A stretch of 5,559 bases of DNA, from NCBI GenBank assembly GCA_036257895.1, contig DATAES010000173.1, positions 1 to 5,559 of the forward strand, given 5' to 3'. Below the pieces are notes generated by a model that was not told where the DNA came from, did no database searches, and saw only the letters and a list, made by a program, of their open reading frames with translations. Positions 1-5,269 of this stretch are shown here, piece by piece. Source of the stretch: DATAES01 sp036257895. GTDB taxonomy: Bacteria; Actinomycetota; Acidimicrobiia; Acidimicrobiales; JACDCH01. A program made the position numbers and the translations under genes. Position 1 is the first letter of the stretch, and each line of letters opens with the position of its first letter.

Positions 1-1596
1 CTGCGCCAGATCTGCGAGATCGCCATCGGGCGAGGTGACCAGACGTTCATCGTCTACGGCGATCGCGAAATCTCCTTCCACGACTTCCTCGCCACGTCGA
101 ACTCGGTGTCGACCGGCCTGCGGTCGTTCGGCCTGGGCCACGGCGATCGCGTCGCCGTGCTCAGCCAGAACAACCCTGAGTGGTGCGAGACGTTCTGGGG
201 CACGGTCAACATCGGCGCGATCCTCGTCGGACTCAACGGCTGGTGGACCACCGACGAGATCGTCTACGGCCTGCAGGACTCCGGCTCGAAGATCCTGGTC
301 GCGGACGCGAAACGGTTCGAACGCATCGCCGGCAATCTCGACGAGTGCCCTGATCTCGAACACGTCTTCCTCATCGACGCCGACCCGGCCGACTTCGACG
401 GCAGCGGTGACAAGCGGCTGCACCGCTTCGACGAGTTGCTCGCCGAGCCCGCCGATGGTGCTCCCGACGCGCCGATCGACGAGGACGACTACGCCGTCAT
501 CTTCTACACGAGTGGCACGACCGGCCGTCCGAAGGGCGCCATCAGCACGCACCGCAGCATGATCGCCAACCTCCAGAACACCATCTACGGAGGTGTGGCC
601 GGAGCCATGCTCGGTGGCGGTGCGCTGCCGCAGAGTGCCGGACAGACAGTCGCGTTGTTCACGTCACCGTTGTTCCACGTGTCGGGCTGTCACTCCACGC
701 TCGTCGTGGGCCTCCTGGCCGGTCTCAAGCTGGTCATGGTCGAGGGACGTTTCGATCCCCCCGGGGCGCTCGAGCTGATCCAGCGACACAAGGTCACGTT
801 GTGGGCAACCGTGCCCACGATGGTCTGGCGGGTCTGTGAGTATCCCGATCGACACGACTACGACACGTCGTCAGTCGTGAGCGTCGCGTTCGGGGGCTCG
901 CCGTCCGCTGAAGAACTGCAGCGCAAGGTCCACGAGACGTTTCCGAATGTCGGTACGACGACGAACGCGTACGGCTTGACCGAATCGTCGTCGGTGGCCA
1001 CTGCCATCTCGGGCCGGGACGCGGTCGAGAAGCCGACCTCGGTGGGGCAACCGGTTCCGACGCTCGAGCTCAAGATCCGCGACGCAGCGGGCAACGAGGT
1101 GCCCACGGGTGCGACCGGTGAGGTGACGATGTACGGCCCGTTGATCATGGCGGGCTACTGGAACAAGCCGGAAGCGACCGCGGACACCGTGCGCGATGGA
1201 TGGCTGTACACCGGCGACATCGGCTACGTCGACGATGACGGCTTTCTCTTCATCACCGATCGCAAGAAGGACATGATCATCCGAGGCGGCGAGAACATCT
1301 ACTGCGTCGAGATCGAAAACCGCTTGGTCGAACACCCCGCGATTGCCGATGCGGCAGTGATCGGTGTTCCTCATCCGGAGCTGGGTGAAGAGGTAAAGGC
1401 GGTGGTTCAGCTCGAGCCGGGGGCGTCACTCTCCGAGCAAGAAATTCGGAGCTGGGTCGCCGAGGCGCTGGCCAACTTCAAGGTGCCCGCGTACGTCGAG
1501 GTTCGTGAGGACAAGCTGCCGCGCAACGCTTCCGGAAAGCTCTTGAAGAACGTTCTCCGAGGCGAGGGCGAGGTCAGCTTCGCCGAGACGATGTAG
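1..1596 (+). CDS. Acyl-CoA synthetase / AMP-dependent ligase (ANL superfamily), 5'-truncated by the window
   Basis: The product is an AMP-forming ligase that activates a carboxylic acid, probably a fatty or other hydrophobic acid, to an acyl-adenylate and then usually to the CoA thioester. The reading frame is open from base 1, so the start lies upstream; 531 residues are visible. Visible landmarks: the P-loop YTSGTTGRPKG at residues 169-179; the adenine motif YGLTE at 324-328; the ribose-binding Asp406 in YTGD; the hinge DRKKD with Arg421; the GGENIY segment at 429-434; and the C-terminal catalytic Lys513 in PRNASGK. All core motifs are intact, so the enzyme should be active. A GTG at base 106 is only an internal codon: the preceding 35 codons (with GDQTFIVYGDREISFHDF) are typical ANL N-terminus. 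The substrate cannot be read from sequence; FadD-type fatty acid activation is the default guess. It converges on ilvC and shows no functional link to it. Confidence 0.93.
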   Translation: MRQICEIAIGRGDQTFIVYGDREISFHDFLATSNSVSTGLRSFGLGHGDRVAVLSQNNPEWCETFWGTVNIGAILVGLNGWWTTDEIVYGLQDSGSKILVADAKRFERIAGNLDECPDLEHVFLIDADPADFDGSGDKRLHRFDELLAEPADGAPDAPIDEDDYAVIFYTSGTTGRPKGAISTHRSMIANLQNTIYGGVAGAMLGGGALPQSAGQTVALFTSPLFHVSGCHSTLVVGLLAGLKLVMVEGRFDPPGALELIQRHKVTLWATVPTMVWRVCEYPDRHDYDTSSVVSVAFGGSPSAEELQRKVHETFPNVGTTTNAYGLTESSSVATAISGRDAVEKPTSVGQPVPTLELKIRDAAGNEVPTGATGEVTMYGPLIMAGYWNKPEATADTVRDGWLYTGDIGYVDDDGFLFITDRKKDMIIRGGENIYCVEIENRLVEHPAIADAAVIGVPHPELGEEVKAVVQLEPGASLSEQEIRSWVAEALANFKVPAYVEVREDKLPRNASGKLLKNVLRGEGEVSFAETM

Positions 1597-1603
1597 CCCT
1601 GGA

Positions 1604-2638
1604 TTACACGTCGCCGCCGCCGCTCGCATCCGCGACGGACTGCTTGCCGGCGGAGATCCACGGCATCATCGACCGCAGGTCCTTGCCGACCTTCTCGACC
1701 GGATGCTCGGCGCCTTCGGCAAGAAGGGCGTGGAAGCGCTTGCGGCCGCCGCGGCTCTCGGCGATCCACTCGTCGGCGAAGCGACCGTCCTGGATCTCGT
1801 CGAGGATGCGGCGCATCTCTGCTTTCGTCTCGTCCGTGATGATGCGCGGCCCGCGTGTGACGTCCCCGTACTTGGCGGTGTCTGAAATCGAGTAGCGCAT
1901 GCCCGAGATGCCTTCCTCGTACATGAGGTCGACGATGAGCTTCAGCTCGTGCAGGCACTCGAAGTAGGCGGACTCCGGCTGATAGCCCGCGCCGACGAGC
2001 GTCTCGAAACCGGCCTGCACGAGGGACGTGAGCCCGCCGCACAGCACGACCTGCTCACCGAACAGATCGGTCTCGGTCTCCTCATCGAACGTGGTATCGA
2101 GCACCCCGGCCCGCGTGCCGCCGATGCCGTTCGCGTACGAGAGCGCGAGTTCCTTCGCCTTGCCACTCGCGTCCTGCGCGACCGCGACGAGGCACGGCAC
2201 CCCACCACCTTCGGTGTAGGTGCGCCGGACGAGGTGGCCGGGGCCCTTGGGCGCCACCATCGCGACGTCGATGTCCGCCGCAGGCTTGATCTGGTCGAAG
2301 CGAATGTTGAAGCCGTGTGCGAAGAAGAGCGCGTCACCTCCGTTGAGGTTCGGCGCGATCGCCTGCTCGTACACGTCGCGCTGCTCGGTGTCGGGAAGCA
2401 ACATCATCACGAGGTCGGCTTCGGCCGCGGCGTGGTCGATCGACATCACCGGCAGACCCACGGATTCCGCCTTCTCCTTCGACGAGGAGCCCTCCCGCAA
2501 ACCCACGCGCACGTCCACACCGGAGTCCTTCAGGTTGAGGGCGTGCGCGTGGCCCTGCGACCCGTATCCGACGATCGCGACCTTGCGACTGGCGACGAGC
2601 GAGGAGTCGGCGTCCTTCTCGTAGTACACGTTGGCCAT
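1604..2638 (-). CDS. ilvC: Ketol-acid reductoisomerase (NADP+), class I
   Basis: The enzyme converts 2-acetolactate or 2-aceto-2-hydroxybutyrate to the dihydroxy acid by Mg-dependent alkyl migration and NAD(P)H reduction, the second common step of Val/Ile synthesis. The 344-residue length fits short class I enzymes. Visible: the Rossmann motif GYGSQG at 24-29; a GLREGSSS loop at 46-53 whose Arg and Ser residues suggest NADPH preference; His108 in FFAHGF; Lys131 in KGPGH; metal ligands Asp191 and Glu195 in DLFGEQ; Glu227 and Glu231 in ECLHEL; and Ser252 in the substrate-binding SISDT segment. An upstream in-frame ATG at 2773 lies inside ilvN and would add 45 residues unlike the family, so ATG 2638 (MANVYYEKDAD) is chosen. 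AGAGG at 2646-2650 and AAGGAG at 2652-2657 supply ribosome binding. It is the last gene of the ilvBNC run, 25 bases after ilvN. Confidence 0.97.
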   Translation of the reverse strand: MANVYYEKDADSSLVASRKVAIVGYGSQGHAHALNLKDSGVDVRVGLREGSSSKEKAESVGLPVMSIDHAAAEADLVMMLLPDTEQRDVYEQAIAPNLNGGDALFFAHGFNIRFDQIKPAADIDVAMVAPKGPGHLVRRTYTEGGGVPCLVAVAQDASGKAKELALSYANGIGGTRAGVLDTTFDEETETDLFGEQVVLCGGLTSLVQAGFETLVGAGYQPESAYFECLHELKLIVDLMYEEGISGMRYSISDTAKYGDVTRGPRIITDETKAEMRRILDEIQDGRFADEWIAESRGGRKRFHALLAEGAEHPVEKVGKDLRSMMPWISAGKQSVADASGGGDV

Positions 2639-2663
2639 CTGACTGCCTCTTCTCCTTGGAGGT

Positions 2664-3188
2664 TCAGGAAACCTTGGCGATGCGGGCTCGGGACGTGCGC
2701 TCGAGCCGCTGAAGCGCCACACGGCCCGTTCGTTGCAGCTCCACGATTCCATACGGGCGCAGCAACTCTTCAAAGTCGTCGACCTTGTCCGGCGCCCCTT
2801 CGATGCTGATCGTGAGCGAGTCCTGGCCGACGGCGAGGATCCGGCCGCCGAACACCTGCACGAGCTCGATGATCTGGCCTCGGATATTCGGCGCGGCGGA
2901 CACCGTCACGAGCAGCAGTTCGCGCTCGACCGACTCGCGCGGATCGAGCTCGGTGATCTTCACCACATGGATCAACTTGAAGAGCTGCTTCACCATCTGC
3001 TCCAGCGGCGCCGACTCCACGTCGACGACGATCGTCAACCGGCTGAAGCGCGGTTCCTCCGTAGGCGCGACGGCGAGGCTGAAGATGTTGTAGCCGCGGC
3101 GCGCGAACAATCCCGCGACGCGCGCGAGGACGCCCGGCTTGTTCTCGACGAGCACCGACAGGATGTGGTGCCTGTAACCAGTAGTCAT
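2664..3188 (-). CDS. ilvN: Acetolactate synthase small (regulatory) subunit
   Basis: This is the regulatory subunit of acetohydroxyacid synthase. It stimulates the IlvB catalytic subunit and in this family confers feedback inhibition by valine or other branched-chain amino acids. The 174-residue length is normal. Residues 7-80 form the ACT domain, opening with HHILSVLVENKPGVLARVAGL and containing the RRGYNIFSLAV effector-site loop; residues 88-160 match the C-terminal ALS small-subunit domain (ELLLVTVSA, RGQIIELVQVFGGRILAVG). The frame stays open upstream into ilvB, but the stretch between contains no in-frame start and encodes arginine-rich low-complexity sequence, so ATG 3188 (MTTGYRHH) is the start. 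No Shine-Dalgarno sequence is seen before it; a GC hairpin at 3196-3212 sits 7 bases upstream. It follows ilvB after an 85-base spacer and precedes ilvC. Confidence 0.96.
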   Translation of the reverse strand: MTTGYRHHILSVLVENKPGVLARVAGLFARRGYNIFSLAVAPTEEPRFSRLTIVVDVESAPLEQMVKQLFKLIHVVKITELDPRESVERELLLVTVSAAPNIRGQIIELVQVFGGRILAVGQDSLTISIEGAPDKVDDFEELLRPYGIVELQRTGRVALQRLERTSRARIAKVS

Positions 3189-3195
3189 GTGATCA

Positions 3196-3212
3196 CGGGG
3201 GCTGCGCCCCCG
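3196..3212 (-). repeat. Short GC-rich hairpin in the ilvB-ilvN spacer
   Basis: A perfect 7-bp stem with a TGC loop on the + strand (CGGGGGC / GCCCCCG; GCA loop in the transcript) lies just before the ilvN ATG. An adjoining 8-base palindrome GTGATCAC (3189-3196) fills the gap to the start codon. The rest of the spacer (3213-3273) is a GC-rich stretch with the TCGCT-type direct repeat TCGCTTCGCTCGCTC next to the ilvB stop. No U-run follows the hairpin, so an intrinsic terminator is unlikely. It resembles the dispersed small palindromic units often found between genes in GC-rich genomes; that resemblance is from memory and not a database match. Confidence 0.6.
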
Positions 3213-3273
3213 AACCCCATCGGCGGCCGGCTCCCTGGCGGTCGCTCGTCCGCGATGCTCTCGCTTCGCTCGC

Positions 3274-5028
3274 TCATTGAACGACTTCCTGGTGCGACTG
3301 GAACGTGATGATGTCGTCGTTCGACGCGCCTGCAGGGACCATCGGGAACACCTTCTCGCGGCTGTCCGTCCGGAACTCGATGACGACCGGACGGTCATCG
3401 ATGTCGTTCGCCTTGTCGATGGCGGGCTGCACCTCCTCGGGCGACTCGACCCGAATGCCGATGCATCCCATCGCCTCGGCCCACATCTTGTAGTCGGGCA
3501 GATCGGGCGACAGGTACACCTCGCTGTAGCGCTCCTCGTAGAACATCTCCTGCCACTGGCGGACCATGCCGAGGTACGCGTTGTTGAGGATCGCGACCTT
3601 GATCGGGATGCGTTCCGTCGAGGCCGTCACGAGCTCTTGCGCGGTCATCTGGAAGCAACCGTCACCGTCGACGGCCCACACCATGCGGTCGGGACGGCCG
3701 ACCTTGGCGCCGATCGCGGCAGGCACCGCGAAGCCCATCGTGCCGAGCCCGCCGGAGTTGACCCACGTGTACGGATGGTTGAACTTCCAATACTGCGACG
3801 CCCACATCTGGTGCTGGCCGACTCCCGACACGACGATCGTGTCGTCAGGTGTCATCTCCCGCAGTTGCTCGAGCACGAACTGCGGCTTGAGCGCATCGCC
3901 CGGTTCGGACTGCTCGTAGGTCAGTGGGTACTTCTCCTGCCAACCCGAGATGGTCGACTTCCACTCATGACGATCGGGCTGCGCGTCCGACCCGCCGAGA
4001 TCTTTTATCGCACGCACGAGCTCTTCGATGACGAGCCGGCAGTCCCCGACGATCGGCACGTCGGGACGACGGACCTTGCCGAGCTCCGCAGGATCGATGT
4101 CGACGTGGATGATCTTGGCGTCGGGCGCAAAGGTCGGGATCTTGCCGGTGACGCGGTCGTCGAACCGCGAGCCGAGCGCGATCAACAGATCGGAGTTCTG
4201 CATCGACGTGACCGCGGTGTAGTTCCCGTGCATTCCCGGCATGCCGAGGCAGAGGCGGTGGTCGTCGGGGAACGCACCTCGCGCCATCAGCGTCGTGACC
4301 ACCGGGATGTCGCACAGCTCGGCCAGCTCGAGCAGCGTCTCGGCCGCGCGCGCCTTCAAGATGCCACCGCCGGCGTAGATGACGGGGCGGGTGCTCTGGA
4401 GGATCAGTTCGGCCGCGTCCTTGATCTTGCGCGGATGGCCTTTGGTCGTCGGCTTGTAGCCCGGCAGTCCGGCCGACACTTCTGCGTCGGACGGCCAGTA
4501 CCAGTCGAGCGCCGATCGGGGGTTCTTCGGGTCGACGATGTCCTTCGGGATGTCCAGCAGGACCGGGCCCGGACGTCCCGTCGTCGCGATGTGGAACGCC
4601 TCGCGCACCGCTCTCGGGATGTCCGCCGCCTCCGTGACGAGCTCGTTGTGCTTCGTCACCGAACGTGTGATGCCGACGGTGTCACACTCCTGGAATGCGT
4701 CCGTCCCGATCGAGGGCGTCCCCACCTGACCGGTGATCACGATCATCGGGATCGAGTCCATGAACGCGTCGCACAGCGGCGTGACGATGTTGGTGGCTGC
4801 CGGGCCGCTCGTCACCATGGCGACGCCCGGGCGTCCGGTGGCGTGGGCGAAGCCCTCCGCCATGTGACCCGCGCCCTGCTCGTGGCGCACGAGGATGTGG
4901 CGAATCGGCGAGTCGATGATGGGGTCGTACACGGGGAGGATGGCCCCGCCCGGGAGGCCGAAGATCACCTCCACGCCCTCCATCTCGAGGGATTTGATCA
5001 GCGCTTGGCCACCATTTATCTGCGGCAT
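3274..5028 (-). CDS. ilvB: Acetolactate synthase (acetohydroxyacid synthase) large catalytic subunit
   Basis: This ThDP-, Mg- and FAD-dependent enzyme condenses pyruvate with pyruvate or 2-ketobutyrate to 2-acetolactate or 2-aceto-2-hydroxybutyrate, the first committed step of Val/Leu/Ile synthesis. Of 584 residues, the N-terminal ThDP pyrimidine domain holds catalytic Glu50 (RHEQGAGHMAEG) and GQVGTPSIGTDAFQE (100-114). The central FAD/TPP-M domain (about 200-345) contains ALGSRFDDR. The C-terminal pyrophosphate domain has the ThDP/Mg motif from GDG (455-457) to NN (482-483), and Trp492 in the herbicide-site RQWQ. The C-terminal PMVPAGAS segment is intact. ATG 5028 (MPQINGGQALIKSLE) is chosen because it aligns with the family and has GGAG at 5035-5038, 6 bases upstream. 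An in-frame ATG at 5199 would read 57 non-conserved residues through the attenuator. Pairs with IlvN; expression probably set by the attenuator at 5061-5162. Confidence 0.97.
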   Translation of the reverse strand: MPQINGGQALIKSLEMEGVEVIFGLPGGAILPVYDPIIDSPIRHILVRHEQGAGHMAEGFAHATGRPGVAMVTSGPAATNIVTPLCDAFMDSIPMIVITGQVGTPSIGTDAFQECDTVGITRSVTKHNELVTEAADIPRAVREAFHIATTGRPGPVLLDIPKDIVDPKNPRSALDWYWPSDAEVSAGLPGYKPTTKGHPRKIKDAAELILQSTRPVIYAGGGILKARAAETLLELAELCDIPVVTTLMARGAFPDDHRLCLGMPGMHGNYTAVTSMQNSDLLIALGSRFDDRVTGKIPTFAPDAKIIHVDIDPAELGKVRRPDVPIVGDCRLVIEELVRAIKDLGGSDAQPDRHEWKSTISGWQEKYPLTYEQSEPGDALKPQFVLEQLREMTPDDTIVVSGVGQHQMWASQYWKFNHPYTWVNSGGLGTMGFAVPAAIGAKVGRPDRMVWAVDGDGCFQMTAQELVTASTERIPIKVAILNNAYLGMVRQWQEMFYEERYSEVYLSPDLPDYKMWAEAMGCIGIRVESPEEVQPAIDKANDIDDRPVVIEFRTDSREKVFPMVPAGASNDDIITFQSHQEVVQ

Positions 5029-5041
5029 GTTGGTCTCCAAC
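5029..5041 (-). promoter_or_regulatory. ilvB ribosome binding site inside a small hairpin
   Basis: The ilvB Shine-Dalgarno GGAG (5035-5038) lies 6 bases from the ATG. It is embedded in a perfect 5-bp stem with a 3-base loop (GTTGG-AGA-CCAAC in the transcript) that ends directly at the start codon. The GG of the signal is in the stem and the AG in the loop. The SD decides the ilvB start; any regulatory effect of the hairpin is inference. Confidence 0.6.
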
Positions 5042-5060
5042 CAGACGGACTTCGAGGTGG

Positions 5061-5093
5061 AAAACGACGACGACCTCCCGGCTGGGAGGTCGT
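5061..5093 (-). terminator. Attenuator terminator hairpin upstream of ilvB
   Basis: Bases 5070-5079 and 5084-5093 form a perfect 10-bp stem around a 4-base loop (ACGACCTCCC-AGCC-GGGAGGTCGT in the transcript). A UUUU run (5061-5064) follows five bases past the stem. It lies 32 bases before the ilvB ATG and after a branched-chain-residue leader peptide, so it is best read as the conditional terminator of an attenuator. The U-run is short and displaced. An alternative pairing of AAACGAC (5089-5095) with GUCGUUU (5062-5068) would consume most of it and could weaken termination. Termination itself is inferred. Confidence 0.75.
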
Positions 5094-5094
5094 T

Positions 5095-5126
5095 TAGCGC
5101 ACGCGTGGGTGAACGGGCGTGCGCTA
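5095..5126 (-). promoter_or_regulatory. Attenuator hairpin 1 (pause/protector stem) overlapping the leader stop codon
   Basis: Bases 5117-5126 and 5095-5104 form a perfect 10-bp stem (TAGCGCACGC / GCGTGCGCTA) with a 12-base loop. The 5' arm begins with the TAG stop of the leader peptide, so a ribosome stalled on the Val codons or sitting at the stop should prevent this stem from forming. Only one base (5094) separates it from the terminator stem. By position it corresponds to the 1:2 stem of classical attenuators. I could not find by eye a strong alternative pairing that would act as antiterminator. Confidence 0.72.
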
Positions 5127-5162
5127 GGTCACTACTACGAGGATGAGACGGCTGCGGGACAT
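5124..5162 (-). CDS. ilvB leader peptide (branched-chain amino acid attenuation peptide), MSRSRLILVVVT
   Basis: This 12-codon ORF ends with the codons CTC ATC CTC GTA GTA GTG ACC TAG, that is Leu-Ile-Leu-Val-Val-Val-Thr-stop: six consecutive residues are the end products of the downstream pathway. Such peptides act as sensors: shortage of charged Leu, Ile or Val tRNA stalls the ribosome and changes folding of the following RNA. The peptide itself should have no other role. Two in-frame upstream ATGs (5180 and 5225) would give 18- or 33-residue versions. None of the three starts has a Shine-Dalgarno; ATG 5162 is preferred because a candidate promoter places transcription start at or beside it (leaderless translation). 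GTA codons look uncommon in the neighbouring genes, which would heighten sensitivity to valine. Peptides of this composition are known ahead of ilvB operons in other actinobacteria. Confident about the role, less about the exact start. Confidence 0.82.
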   Translation of the reverse strand: MSRSRLILVVVT

Positions 5163-5170
5163 CGGCCGCG

Positions 5171-5199
5171 ATGATGCCATCGATCGCGATCTTCGGCAA
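5171..5199 (-). promoter_or_regulatory. Candidate ilvBNC promoter (TTGCCG - 17 bp - CATCAT)
   Basis: On the minus strand TTGCCG (5194-5199) matches four of six bases of the -35 consensus. CATCAT (5171-5176) matches four of six of the -10 consensus, including the key A2 and T6, with an ideal 17-base spacer. Eight bases separate the -10 from the leader ATG at 5162, so the transcript would begin at or next to that ATG. The spacer holds a perfect 10-base palindrome, GATCGCGATC (5182-5191), a possible operator. This is a consensus match by eye only. Confidence 0.42.
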
Positions 5200-5204
5200 C
5201 TCAG

Positions 5205-5253
5205 ATCGTTTGGTCGTTGCGTCATCTGCTCGATGACACGACGACCAGACGAT
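5205..5253 (-). repeat. Long imperfect inverted repeat downstream of ilvD (possible 3' hairpin/terminator)
   Basis: Two 22-base arms (5205-5226 and 5232-5253) around a 5-base loop pair at 19 positions by Watson-Crick rules; in the minus-strand RNA one further pair is G-U and two are A-C mismatches. The inner 6 bp (GTCATC / GATGAC) are perfect. It begins 16 bases after the ilvD stop and ends before the candidate ilvB promoter. No U-run follows on either side, so it could be a U-less terminator, an mRNA 3'-end protector, a processing site or a protein-binding site. The inverted repeat is directly visible; its role is inferred. Confidence 0.65.
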
Positions 5254-5269
5254 GTGGTGTGACGGGTGG

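Noticed and set aside
106..1596. GTG at 106 as the true start of the acyl-CoA synthetase
   Set aside because: The frame is open to base 1 and the 35 preceding residues look like normal ANL N-terminal sequence; the gene is cut by the window edge.
2639..2773. IlvC start at ATG 2773 (45 extra residues)
   Set aside because: It overlaps ilvN and has no similarity to the ketol-acid reductoisomerase N-terminus; MANVYYEKDAD with nearby purine-rich ribosome-binding sequence is a far better start.
1949..2809. A 286-codon + strand open frame opposite ilvC and the end of ilvN
   Set aside because: It spans two real genes and the gap between them, and its translation has the biased composition of antisense frames.
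3196..3212. GGGGGC hairpin as an intrinsic terminator between ilvB and ilvN
   Set aside because: No U-run follows in the direction of transcription, and ilvN must be expressed with ilvB.
3189..3398. IlvN start at the upstream frame opening (70 extra residues)
   Set aside because: The extension is Arg/Ser-rich antifamily sequence overlapping ilvB; the ACT domain begins directly after ATG 3188.
3277..5097. A 606-codon open frame on the + strand opposite ilvB
   Set aside because: It is a shadow produced by GC-rich codon bias. The translation is Arg/Asp/His-rich without recognisable motifs, while the minus strand encodes full-length IlvB.
5029..5199. N-terminal extension of IlvB from ATG 5199 (57 extra residues)
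   Set aside because: The extra residues are not IlvB-like, would be read through both attenuator hairpins, and the internal ATG 5028 has a good GGAG and matches the family's N-terminus.
5029..5269. T-box or metabolite riboswitch ahead of ilvB
   Set aside because: No T-box consensus (such as the AGGGTGG-type bulge) or known riboswitch core is seen; a leader peptide with Leu/Ile/Val codons explains the hairpins.
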